Assembly (NCBI GenBank): GCA_963971225.1
Contig: OZ020269.1
Coordinates: 102,546,905-102,610,904 of the forward strand
Reading direction: 5' to 3'
DNA length: 64,000 nucleotides
Origin: Melieria omissa
Taxonomy: Eukaryota; Arthropoda; Insecta; Diptera; Ulidiidae
Position 1 is the first letter of the stretch, and each line of letters opens with the position of its first letter. A program made the translations under genes and the position numbers. The notes beneath the pieces are model-generated. The model had not been told where the DNA came from. It worked only from the letters and a program-made list of their open reading frames with translations, and made no database searches. Of the stretch, positions 22,150 to 32,835 are shown one piece after another.

Positions 22150-23775
22150 GCAGACACTTTGTAAAGTTCGACAAAAATGGGAAAAAAGTATATTTCGAGT
22201 GCTGATAAAACTTAACTTTTTACGTAAAAAACCCATCACCGAAACTAACTTAAGGCTTGATAAATACTATGGGCACTCTGGACCATCAACTTCAGTGACT
22301 AAGAATTGGTTTGATGGATTCCGTTGTGGTCGTAACAGCACAAGAGGTTCCGAACGTTCAGGTCGCCCAAAAGAGGTTGTCACGCCCTCTAAAAATGGCT
22401 GATAAATTCCTTGAAATGATATTGGACGAATGGAGAATGAAAATGCATGAGGTGGCTGAAGCTGTAAGCATCTCAACTAAACGGGTACACTACACTTTGC
22501 ATGAATATTTGGACATGAAAAAGCTATCTGCGCGATGGGTTCCGCGATTGACACATGACCACACCAAAGCAGTATTTGAAAAGGTTTAACCGAAATCCCA
22601 GTGTTGCCAGATACCTGAAATGACTTTCTCCTAAAACCGAAAAAAATACTGAAATTTCCTCCCAAAAGTTACAGAAGTTTCCTAATTTTAGTTTTATAAT
22701 TTACGTAATTTTAAAGGAATTAAACTTCTCATAAAAATTAAAAAGATATATGTACATATACATTTTTTATTGTATCCTTCTTTATTCATCTTTAGCTTAA
22801 CAACAAAAACTTAACAAAAACAAAACATTAACAAATTAATTAAATAAAAGTGCCGTTTTTGGCGGATTTCATTGTAACGAGATAGAACGAGCTACATTTT
22901 GTAAGCTTGCAAATTTTTAACACAATAGGGTGCTTTCCCAATGCATTATGTTTCGTTATCCAAAAATCTCCAAAAAATCTCCCAAAAATCCACTAAGGGC
23001 TCGAAAATCCCCTAACATAAAATATAAATCTCCTAAACAATTCTTTCTCCTAAAAATTCTCCTAAAAGGCCAAGAATCTCCTAAGTCTAGAAGGAAATCT
23101 CCTTAACTGGCAACACTGCGAAATCCCAACAGGAAACATGGACCCATCACTGCACACAGGAGACCAAGGAACAGCCAAAACAATGAACTTCTCCGGGTGA
23201 AAGTGCACCAAAGAAGGCCAAGGTGAGTCTGTTGGCCAACAATATCATGGCTACAGTTTTTTGGGATACATGCGGTGTCATTCAGATCGATTACCTTCCA
23301 AAAAAAGATTATTGGTTCACATTATGCAGAGCTGTTGAATCGATTCGACGCCGATTTGAAGAAAAAGCGACCGCATTTGGCGAAGGAAAACGTTCTCTTC
23401 CACCAGTACAACGCACCAGCACACATGTGTGTACTCGCTATGGCAAAAATCTATCGATTGGACCACGAACTGCTACCCCATCAAGCATATTATCCAGACT
23501 AAGCTCCCTGCGACCTTTTTCTGTTCACAAACCTGAAGACATGGTTCGGCCGTAAGAGATTTGGCTCGAATGAAGTAATCATCACTGAAACCTAGGCCTA
23601 TTTGGAGGAATTTGAGAAAACCTATTATTTGGATGGTATAAAAAAAATTGAAAAAACGATGACCTACATGTATGGAGCTAAAAGGTGACTGTGTTGAGAA
23701 ATAAACCGTTTTTTTGCCGAAAAAAAAAAATTATTTTATTCAAAAAGTTACTAATTTATCAAACTGTCCTCGTAC
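22150..23775 (+). pseudogene. Decayed mariner transposase, split by a MITE
   Basis: Plus-strand fragments of a mariner transposase: ITETNLRLDKYYG, KNWFDGFRCGRN and SGRPKEVV (N-terminal helix-turn-helix region), then ARWVPRLTHD. After the insertion at 22599-23118 come ATVFWDTCGVIQIDYL, FDADLKKKRPHLAKENVLF and APCDLFLF across shifted frames. Stops and frameshifts are frequent, so it is dead. APCD(F/L)FLF suggests the irritans-type branch. I could not fix the terminal repeats, so the ends are approximate. Confidence 0.8.
22599..23118. mobile_element. hAT-type MITE, CAGTGTTGCCAG family, copy A (520 bp)
   Basis: Starts CAGTGTTGCCAG and ends CTGGCAACACTG. It is flanked by a perfect 8-bp duplication CGAAATCC (22591-22598 and 23119-23126). 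Inserted in the mariner pseudogene, so it is younger than that element. Non-coding. Confidence 0.93.
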
Positions 23776-24115
23776 CTAACCTTTCTTAGTTCCCTTAAAA
23801 AGCAGTTGAAATCTGAGGAAAGACGTTTTTTGCTATTTGTATGAATTTTGTATAGGAAAACTATACAATCGTACTTAACCTTACTTAGTTCCAATCTTAC
23901 GTAACCTTACTTAGTTCCCTAAACAAGGAGTTCAAATCTGAGAACAGAGGTTTTTAGATATTTTTAAGAATTTTGTATAAGAAAACTATACAATCGTACC
24001 TAACGTTGCTTAGTTCCAATCGTACCTAACCTTACTTAGTTCCCTTAAAAAGAGTTCAAATCTGAGAAAAGCTTTTTGGCTATTTTTATGAATTTTCTAT
24101 AGGAAAACTATAATG
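23765..24115. repeat. Tandem repeat, three units of about 115-125 bp
   Basis: Each unit has CCTTACTTAGTTCC or a variant, a GAGTTCAAATCTGAG(A/G)A segment, and GAATTTT(G/C)TATA(G/A)GAAAACTATA. Non-coding. Confidence 0.8.
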
Positions 24116-25555
24116 TTTTCATCAAGTCTTGTGTTGTGTATTGTTGTGAATAAATCATAACCGATTCTTGAGCTCAATTTTGAGATTCAAGCGCCAGCGA
24201 TAAGATAGATCCACAACTTTGTCAAAGTATCATTGAATATCGGAAAAAATTCGAAGGCCATAAGTGCCATTTGTCGGTTCATATTTCATTTCATACTCAA
24301 TTGGAACATGTCTGCCTTACAATGCAATAAAAATATGACCACTCGCTCACTAAAGACGCGTTTTTTATAAAATTAAATCGTGACTCTATAATTATCCCCC
24401 TTATTCTGGCAAGTTGCGCTCCTGGCTGCAAAAAACAAATCTGACGAATACCGAAAACGTATTCACCAGAGAAGAGTTGAAAACTATTTCAGAGCTCGAA
24501 AAAACCGCAAACGCCCAGAATTGTAATGGCCCAAGTCGGGAAAGTGCAATGCATATGTGTGTGAGTGTGCAAGTGTTTGCATCTATGCAGAGGAATGTGC
24601 GCACTCCTTAAGCAGTAAAAATGATAATTTTACAATCCACTTAGGCGCAGCAAACATTTATTTCTACATTAGCTGCAGCCGAACCGCAGTCGCAACCGTC
24701 CAGTTGCCAGTGCGCAAGGTGGCCCGCGAGCATCAGCGCTGGCAACGAGACGCATCGTCGACGCGGCCGGTGCTGGCCGGATTGGCATGGCGGGTGCCGG
24801 CGAGTATCTTTCAATTTAAGCGGCTGTAGCGTTGGCATTGGCAGCGCAGCCGCCACCTTAAAACGCAGCCATCGAGATAAATGGCCGAACGTCTTACACG
24901 CGCGTCCCATAACTCGACCGGCCAGCTAGACGACCCACAGCAAGTGCGGCCACAACTGCCAATGCTGCATGCTTACACACATACATACATACAGAGCTGA
25001 GGCGTTTGGCTGGCAAGGCGTGCGCACAGTTATCGGACAATCCTACGTACGCGCGCACTTGATTGCTTTCAATCAAATGTAAAAAAGCTGGCACTTGACT
25101 GCCAGTCGGTCGGTTGTGGCTGTTGCGTTCAGTTCGCGATCACCATAATCAATCGGAAAAATTGATCGTCGAAGTGCTGCGCGCATGCGCATTGCTTGCT
25201 CTGCTTTTGTTGCTTCTTCTTGCGTTCTTGTTTTTTGGTTTTTCGTATTTGTGGTCGTTTTGTGAGTGTTTTTTTGTAGCGAGTGGGTGGGTGGCACAGG
25301 GAGTGCGAAGGACAAGACAGAAATCAAGACTTTTTTTTTGATGTAGTAGTTGATTCATGTCTATAAAAAGTTTCCCGACTACTTGTGTGCCATATGATTA
25401 AAAAACTGGTTTAAAGAATTGAATTGTGGTAGTGACAGTGAGACTCAGACTGCATCTAATTGGCCATGAAAGGGTTAAAAAGACGGCCTATAATGTTTAG
25501 AGACAGTGAGTTGAGTTTCTTTTTCTAAGGCTGTCAGTTTAAAGTTGAGGTGAGG
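24116..25555. other. Unique DNA with a GC-rich island, no gene seen
   Basis: About 24640-25200 is clearly GC-richer than its surroundings. Overlapping short ORFs on both strands have no domain and no clear splice context; I regard them as chance. Confidence 0.4.
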
Positions 25556-25559
25556 GCTA

Positions 25560-26765
25560 AGAAAATTGTATAATTCAACAAGAAATCGACCACTTTCACT
25601 CACACAGTGAGTTGAGTTTTAAGTTGGGGTTAGGACCATGAAAACTGTCAAAATCGACAAGCCAAGTTCGAACAACACATCAACCTCATTCACTCACACA
25701 GTCAGTTGACTTTCTTCTTTTAAGGCTGTCAGGTTAAAGTTGGGGTTAAGCCAAGAAAGTTTTCAAATTCTACGAGAAATCGACCACTTTCACTCACACA
25801 GTTACTCACTGCTCAAAAATGTCAAATTCTACGAGACCATTTTCACTCAAATAGTGAGTTGACTTTCTTCTTTTAAGGCTGTCAGGTTATAGTTGGGGTT
25901 AAGCCAAGAAAGTTTTCAAATTCTACGAGAAATCGACCACTCACACAGTGAGTTAAGTTTCGCCTTCTTTTAAGGCGTTAAATCTGGGATTAGGACCATG
26001 CAAATTGTCAAATTCGACAAAACATCGACCACTTTCACTCAAATAGTGAGTTGACTTTCTTCTTTTAAGACTGTCAGTTTTAATCTGAGGTTAGGATCAA
26101 GAAAATTTGTCAAATTCGACAAAACATTAACCACTTTCACTCGAACAGTGAGTTAAGTTTCTTCTTCTTTTAAGGCTGTCAGGTTAAATCTGGAGTTAGG
26201 ACCATTAAAGTGGTCAAATTCGACAAAACATCGACCACTTTCACTCAAATAGTGAGTTGACTTTCTTCTTTTAAGACTGTCAGGTTTAATCTGAGGTTAG
26301 GACCAACAAAATTTGTCAAATTCGACAAAACATTAACCACTTTCACTCGCAAAGTGAGTTAAATTTCTTCTTCTTTTAAGGCTGTAAGGTTAAATCTGGA
26401 GTTAGGACCATTAAAATGGTCAAATTCGACAAAACATCGACCATTTTCACTCAAATAGTGAGTTGGCTTTCTTCTTTTAAGACTTTCAGGTTTAATTTGA
26501 GGTTAGGACCAAGAAAATTTGTCCAATTCGATAAAACATTAATCACTTTCACTCACACAGTGAGTTACGTTTCTTCTAATTTTAAGGCTGTTAGGTAAAA
26601 TCTGGGGTAAGGACTAAGACAATTTTCTACTTCGATAAGAAATCAACCCCTTTCACTCACACAGTGAGTCGACTTTGTCCTTTTAACTCTGTCAGGTTAA
26701 ATCTGAGGTTAAGACCAAAAAATTGCCTAATTCGACAAGAAGTCGACCACTTTCACTTTCAATGG
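25560..26765. repeat. Satellite array, about 103-bp monomers
   Basis: About a dozen copies of a monomer containing CACTTTCACTC, AGTGAGTT, CTTCTTTTAAG, GGTTAGGACCA and CAAATTCGACAA. Starts of CACTTTCACT near 26029, 26132, 26236, 26338, 26441, 26544, 26648 and 26748 give the period. Adjacent monomers alternate between two types. Confidence 0.9.
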
Positions 26766-26769
26766 AACT

Positions 26770-27685
26770 TGTACATTTAGTGAATGACTAATTTAAATCT
26801 TCCCTCCCTTTGATATTCATATTCATACTCACTAAATAATTCATTACCGAAATCCACTCAAATATTTTCACTCCTTTGAACTCCTTCAAGACGTGCACCC
26901 GCCATCTTTCGGCCAGATGGCAAATGTTTAAATCGATTCGCCGGGTAATTAACAGGAAATCGTCAATTCAGTTTTGCGGTCTTAATGATCTTCATTCACA
27001 CAGGGCCTTCTCTCTCCCTACCGACCCACAGAGACTTGGCGTGTTAAGCCCAACACGGCGCACATTTCACGCACATTGGCAACTTCGTATAAATCTTTCG
27101 CTTACGTGATATGAAGCATGTAAAATGCATTAAATCACTTTGGCTGTGCATTGGTCGAGCACTTTGTCTAGTCGGGCTGACAGTCTGACAAAAAGCGGAC
27201 GACTCGCAAAATCGAAAGGAGAACGCAAAATATGCCGCGTCCCAACCGTCCAATGACGCTAAGAGGCCTCGGCCAAAGCGCGCGCGTACAAATCAACTGA
27301 CACAAAAACCAGCAACAACAACAACAATAATAACTACAGAGTCAAACAGAAAAGTGGAAATGGCAAAAAATGCGCGAGCGCGCGCTAAGTGAAGCCGGTA
27401 ACAAGTTAATGGAAGCAAATGCATCAAAATGGTTAATTGGATCTGGAACGGAAAATGACGGACACTTTTAGTGTTTGCGGCGGCGAGTAACTAAATCTAA
27501 TGTGCCGTGGCAGCGGCCGCATTGCACTTCGCAACATGCGCGCACACACGAACACACCGACGAGCTGAAAAATAAAACACCAAAGCTTAACGTGCACGCA
27601 ACACCTGCCTGAGCGGAGGAAGGGGGAGCGGGGCGATGCGAAGTCAGAATCTAGACAAGTTGCACACAAGCTTGGCTGGTGTTGG
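26770..27685. other. Unique GC-rich DNA, no gene seen
   Basis: From about 27000 the sequence is unique and GC-rich, with CAACAACAACAACAATAATAA near 27310. No ORF has recognisable domains. Confidence 0.4.
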
Positions 27686-27689
27686 ACAA

Positions 27690-29720
27690 AAATCAATTTG
27701 ACTAAAAATCAATTTGATTGATGTACTTTAAAATTGATTTAATTAAAATACTGTTGATCAATTAAGAGTTGTTAAGTGTAAACTAATCATTCATTAACTA
27801 CGAAAAACCAGTACAGCAGTAGGATTAAAAATGAATTTGATTGGTGGATTTAAAATGATTGATGATTAACGAAAGGCTGGTAATTGATTTACATTTATTG
27901 AAAGTAAAATTGTGTTAACTTAACTTACTTAACTTAATTAACTTCATAAAACCCTGCAATGTGCATAAAAATGAAATTGATTGATCAATCATTTGTGATT
28001 GACAACTTACTAGATCAATATTTACACCACTAGGATTAAAAATTAATTTGATTATTGAATTTAAAATGATTGCTGATTAACGAAAAGCTAGTAATTGATT
28101 TAAACTTACTTAAAGCAAAATTTTGTTTGATTAACTTTGAAAAACACGTGTGATATGCATACAAATGAAATTGATTGATCAATCATTTGTGATTGATGAA
28201 ATACTAGGAAGCCACTTGGATAAATATGAACACCAGTAGAATTAAAAATTAATTTAATTGATTGATTTGAAATGATTAATGATTAAAAAAAGCTGGTAAT
28301 TGATTTAAATTTACTTGAAGCTACATTTTGTTTGATTAACTTCATAAAACTCGTGTAATTTGCATTAAAATTAAATTGATTGATCAGTCAATTGTGACTG
28401 ATGAAATACTAGAAAGCCACTTGAATCAATATTCACACCAATAGGATTCGAATGAATTTGATTGATGGATTTTAAAAGATTTATGATTAACAAAAAGCTG
28501 GTAATTGATGTAAATTTACTTAAAGCTAAATTTTGTTTGATTAACTTAAAAAAAAACCCGTTTAATCTGCATAAAAATGAAATCGATTGTTCAATCATTT
28601 GTGATTAACGAAATACTAAAAAGCCATCTGGATACGTTTGACTAATTTCGTAAAATCATTGTTGAGTAAAATCTAATACGAGTAACAATCAATTTGATTG
28701 ATGTATTGAAAATTATTGATGATTGACGACAAGATGCTACTTAATCTAGATTTACTTTTATAAATTTTGATTAACTTCATAAAATGCGTGTAATCTGCAT
28801 AAAAATGAAATTCATTGATCAATCATTTGTGATTGACGAAATCTCAGAAAGCAATATTTACAAATATTAATGTCGAAACGTATTTGATTAACTTCGAAAA
28901 CCAGTGTTAAGTTAAATCTAATGCGACCAACAATAAATTTGATTGATGAATTAAAAATTATTGGTGATTGACGACAAGGTGCTACTTAATTTGGACTTAT
29001 ATAAATTTTGTTTTGTTAATTTTGTTTTTGTTTGATGAATTAAAAACGTTTGATGATTGACGATAAGGTGCTACATAATTTAGACTTACTTTTATAAGTT
29101 TTGTTTGATTAACTTCGTAAAATCTGTGTAATTTGCAGAGTTGAGCAAAATCTAGTACGACCAACAATCAATGTGATTGATGTATTTAAAATTATTGATG
29201 ATTGACAACGTGGTGCTTAGATTTTCTTTAAGACTTATACAAATTATGTTTGGTTAACTTCGAAAATCAGTGTTGGGTGAAATGAAATTCAACTAATAAT
29301 TGATTTGATTAATGGATTTTGAATAATCGATGATGACAATTAATGGTAATCAATTTATACTTAGTTCTTGTAAAATTTTAGTTGATGAATACAAATTTAT
29401 ATTAGAAAAATGTTATCGGAATAAAGATGATTTTGATTGATCAATCTTTGATGATAGATAAACATCAAGTAAGCCACTGGGATTAATATTCACATTTATT
29501 GATGTCAAAATATGTTTGATTCAATACAAAATGTTGTTGTGGGGCAAATTTTAAACTGACAAGAAATTTGCCATTTGCATTTTTAATCGTGCAGACTGAT
29601 CGACAGATTGACTGACTTGTTAACAATTAAGACTTGTTAATTGTAAAATTGTGTTTGATTAACTATGGAAAATCATTTTTGAAAACAAAATTTGCACAAT
29701 TACTGTGACTAAAAAGAATT
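27690..29720. repeat. AT-rich degenerate tandem array, about 200-bp units
   Basis: The motif TTGATTGATCAATCATTTGTGATT recurs in variants near 27979, 28171, 28377, 28583, 28812 and 29437, alternating with AATTTGATTGATG(G/T)ATT and TTTTGTTTGATTAACTTC. About eight or nine degenerate units. Non-coding. Confidence 0.85.
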
Positions 29721-29831
29721 TAACTGGTAATCAAACATAATTTATAATTGTTTATAAGCTAATGATGAAATTGACTTTTATTTAACTTCACACCGATATT
29801 AAATAAATTGATTATAATTTGCAGCACGGCA

Positions 29832-30001
29832 GCCGCCGTGGCTCAGTTGGTTAGTGCGTTGGACAACGAGTCAAAGGCAGCAACCGGAGGTTCAAATACT
29901 GCCTGTAATAACACCTAAAAAAATAACGGGAAACTCGTTTTCCCTTTCGGTGGCTGTCCTCTCAGCTGGAAATGGCAAACCTCTGAGAATAAAAAAAAAA
30001 T
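29832..30001 (+). mobile_element. tRNA-derived SINE
   Basis: The head GCCGCCGTGGCTCAGTTGG carries an A box (TGGCTCAGTTGG), and GGTTCAAATACTGC resembles a B box about 40 bases later. The body contains GGTGGCTGTCCTCTCAGCTG and AAATGGCAAACCTCTGAGAAT, followed by an A tail. The body resembles 3' ends of retroposons I associate with tephritids. No target duplication was identified. It lies directly beside the outer end of the inverted duplication. Confidence 0.75.
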
Positions 30002-30191
30002 TAAAATAATATTCAAACTGCGCTAAATCCTGAACCCTCAGCTTGAACTTAACCTTTCAACTTTGGGACCCTTGTAGTGTCTTTCAAGCGCAAATACTTA
30101 GCTGTCATTTTTTTTCCCTTGTCGGAACGATCTAGCAAGCGCAGCACTCAGACAATTATACGTCCATTGTACTACGACTTGTTGTTCCCTG

Positions 30192-31369
30192 TTAATATGC
30201 TTTAAATCTACCCGATTTCCGAAGAAACCTTGATAGATCCTGGGGTGCCAAGGAGCCAAGGTGGTCGCTTCTTAGCACATCAGTGCCAAACGTCTCAAAC
30301 CTGATACGAGCGAACGCGGGGCAGAGACACAGGAAGTGTTCCGCCGTCTCAACTTCCTCCCCACAGGCAGGACATAGGGCACTGTCAGATATGCCTGCCA
30401 TTTCCATGTGCTTCGCCCATAGGAAATGGCCCGTCATTAACCCGACCATCTGCCTGCAGTCTCTTCTGCCTAGTGACAAAAGAAACTGTGAGCATTTGTC
30501 GGATATGGCGGGAAGCATAAGTTTCGTCCACCTGCAGCCGCTCTCAGCCTGCCATGCTCGCTCCTGGGTCATAGTGACCCATTCGTTAACTGTGGCTTTG
30601 ATGGCTGCAGATGGGAGTGGCAGAACAGGCTCAGGGCCGACAAAATCAGCCTCAGAGCCCATTCTAGCTAAGGAATCCGAGGTCTCGTTACCCACAATTC
30701 CTGCGTGTCCCGGGACCCAGGTGAGCATCAGGCTATTGTATTTTCCAACCTGACTAGCATAGAGGTGGTTGGAGGGCTGTCCAAGGCCATAAGCGCAGCT
30801 TTGCTGTCGCTACAGACACAGATAGACCTGCCTTTCCACTTACTCTCAACGACAAAGTTCATCGCCTCAAGTATCGCATGCACCTCCGCCTGAAACACAG
30901 ATGCGTGCGAGCCTAGGGCAAATAACCGTCTAGTCCCCGTGGATTCCACGAAGACCCCAGAGCCAAAACCATCTTCCGTTCTGGAGCCGGCCGTGAATAT
31001 ACGGAAGCAGTGTTTACCGGGCTCATCCTCAGGATACAACCAAGAGTGAGCCTCAGGTAGCAACACCATGTACCGCTTTTTTAGTATGACAGTTGTAGGC
31101 ATGGAGTCGAGGGGCATGGACATGACTGTGAGGTCTATGTCGGTGCCAGTACAATTATCCAGTGCCGGACAAGCGCCATACCACTGGCCACTGTGTTTTA
31201 GTCTTCGGATGGCCTTTAGGGCCTCTCCTTGGATGAAAACATCAAGTGGAGCTGTCATACTCGATGTTTGTAAGAACACAGCATCGGTAAGCGATATATG
31301 CATTTTTTCGATCCGTAAAACTGCTCTCAAGGTCAAGGTGTGGTACAGCAACAAAACAACTTCAACCAA
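30192..31369 (-). pseudogene. Jockey/R1-type LINE fragment: RNase H domain and C-terminal Cys motif
   Basis: Reading leftwards: 31369-30728 holds the RNase H region with IFTAGSRTEDGFGSGVFVE, HAILEAMNFV and SDSKAALMAL. The frame then shifts near 30740-30760, and 30728-30192 continues with LTWVPGHAGIVGNETSDSLA and LCPACGEEVETAEHFLCLCPAF (a CCHC-like C-terminal motif). In active relatives the first catalytic motif usually reads TDGS; here it is TAGS, so the first Asp is lost. No reverse transcriptase is present. It is a fragment, probably included in the inverted duplication. Confidence 0.88.
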
Positions 31370-31561
31370 TCAATTCACAACAGTAAATTAAAATACCTCT
31401 AAATTCTGTGGAAACTGTGTGGAAAATTACAATTTTCTGTCTATAAAGAAATGGTCTCTGTAAGCGTAGAGAATCGATAAAGAATTACTTTGTTATATAA
31501 TTCCGATAAGCGTCGTAACCGTATCAAATTTATATGCACTGCTGCCTCATAGCCATCTATG

Positions 31562-31569
31562 TATAAATA
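31562..31569 (+). promoter_or_regulatory. TATA box of peptide gene copy 1
   Basis: TATAAATA lies 86 bases before the ATG. A start of transcription about 30 bases downstream would fall near 31593. The same box stands at the equivalent place in the other copy (34041-34048). Confidence 0.65.
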
Positions 31570-31647
31570 CGGGTTTTCGAGCGCCAATTGTTAGAATAGT
31601 TTTGTCTTTTCACTTCGAAAAAGTCTTTTCACTTCGAAAGTATCAAC

Positions 31648-31822
31648 ATGAAGTCCTTCAATTTGATGACATTGGGAATGATGGTAGGTCTCAAATTTAC
31701 AAAAAATTATTCATATAAACTAATAAAAGTTCTTAATTTAGGTTGCAGCGTTGGCATTGCTACTGACGCCTGTACATTCGCAAAAGGTACACGGACAGTC
31801 TCCTGGAATTGTCCCTCAATAA
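31648..31822 (+). CDS. Predicted secreted peptide gene, copy 1 (two exons, 38 aa)
   Basis: Exon 1 is 31648-31683 (MKSFNLMTLGMM). The intron, 31684-31741 (58 nt), has donor GTAGGT, branch-like CTAAT about 20 bases before the end, and acceptor TTTAG. Exon 2 is 31742-31822, starts VAALALLLTPVHS and ends with TAA. Splicing joins a hydrophobic N-terminus into a classic signal peptide, with likely cleavage before Gln26. This would leave QKVHGQSPGIVPQ, a 13-residue peptide whose first Gln could cyclise. The start context is TCAACATG, a TATA box precedes it and AATAAA follows at 31855 and 31874. The unspliced 76-aa frame is less credible because it reads through the intron. I recognise no family. Small secreted peptides of this layout are common among fly immune effectors and seminal peptides, but function here is unknown. 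Confidence 0.72.
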
Positions 31823-31854
31823 TGGGCGTAACGCAAATCCTCCTACACTTGCTT

Positions 31855-31879
31855 AATAAAAAGAGGAATACAGAATAAA
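31855..31879 (+). terminator. Polyadenylation signals of peptide gene copy 1
   Basis: Two AATAAA hexamers (31855 and 31874) shortly after the TAA at 31820-31822. Copy 2 has equivalents on the minus strand. Confidence 0.55.
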
Positions 31880-32275
31880 ATAAAATTGCGTTTTTGTAGA
31901 TAGCCCCTCATTCGAATAGTTTGTCTCGAAATTCCAATATATCAACCAATCTATAGAAAAATTTGTTTCTAATTTCTAAACTTATTTATCATCTGCCGAC
32001 CCCATGAATTGTTGACGAACCTTTTGTACTGACTCTTCTTTTCTGAGCTTCAAGCATTCACAAAGGACTTCGAGCCTGGCCTTCAGTCAGGAGTCCCTCG
32101 ATTCAAAAGCATATCACAGGAAAATATGGATAGTGTCTATTGAATTGCAATAAAAGACTTTGAAAGAAATTGTGTAGCAAAAGATATTTTAGGAAATCCA
32201 AGTTATCAATGCAAAATCTGAAAAAATTTGTTCCCATATTCAAAATTAGAGCAACGCTTACATATGAGAACTGAC

Positions 32276-32523
32276 AGCTACGATATGAGACCAGACTGCT
32301 GCTTAACGTATTGCAGATTCGAATTCAGGAAAGTGATTTGGAAAAATCAAACCGAAAACACCAGTTCAGCGCGCCAACGACCAATGGAGCTTCTGGTCGG
32401 ACTGTCAGAGCTTACGCACGCTCTGACCGAAACGTACTGCAATTTGTCCGCGAAAACGTCTATAGGGATCACTTACAACATTACGAGGAGGAAAGATATT
32501 TTTCACATTACTATCGTAAATGA
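32276..32523 (+). CDS. Possible orphan terminal exon
   Basis: An open frame follows AACTGACAG (possible acceptor) and runs about 81 residues to TGA at 32521-32523. The composition looks coding: LRYETRLLLNVLQIRI, RTVRAYARSDRNVLQF and YEEERYFSHYYRK, helical and basic. The local base composition is much less AT-rich than the flanks. I see no matching first exon and recognise no family. It lies in the spacer between the duplicated arms. It may be a transposon or gene fragment. Confidence 0.35.
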
Positions 32524-32835
32524 TTATAACCAACTTCAAATCAACTATTAAAAGTTGATAAATTTTAATGAATTGTAAATTCGAAAAATTTATGATATTT
32601 TAAAATAATCATTTAAAAACATTAGAACATTAACTTCTTTCAAAAATTGCTAAATCACTGATTAATTTTGATAAAATTCAGATTCACAAAATATTTTTGT
32701 TTTTTTAATATATTTGTATTTGTGTTGCAGAGTGTAATTATTCGGTTTCAATTTTGTCAAACACTGTTATTTCAAAAATAACTGATCATATTTTGTCGGA
32801 TTTACAGCTCTGAATCATTTTGAATTCGACAATTA

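Larger units (their letters stand above)
30008..32178 (+). repeat. Left arm of a large inverted duplication
   Basis: 31250-32178 pairs inversely with 33428-34360, and 30008-30108 with 34352-34442. The region 30109-31249 has no counterpart in the right arm. Both sides of that gap show AGCTGTCAT (30100-30108 and 31250-31258), suggesting a microhomology-mediated deletion in the right arm. The arm carries peptide gene copy 1, its promoter and part of a LINE. Confidence 0.92.

Noticed and set aside
29840..29915. A functional tRNA gene
   Set aside because: A and B boxes are present, but the cloverleaf is not convincing and the sequence runs into a body with an A tail, as in a SINE.
31384..31561. 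NF-kappaB/GATA-like sites upstream of peptide gene copy 1 (GGAAAATTAC, GATAAG)
   Set aside because: The matches are short and degenerate; they would be tempting support for an immune role but do not meet the standard.
31648..31878. An unspliced 76-aa protein (and its twin at 33737-33967)
   Set aside because: All differences between the twins fall in the 58-nt segment with GT-AG borders and a branch motif; removing it yields a proper signal peptide and identical products, so the spliced model is better.
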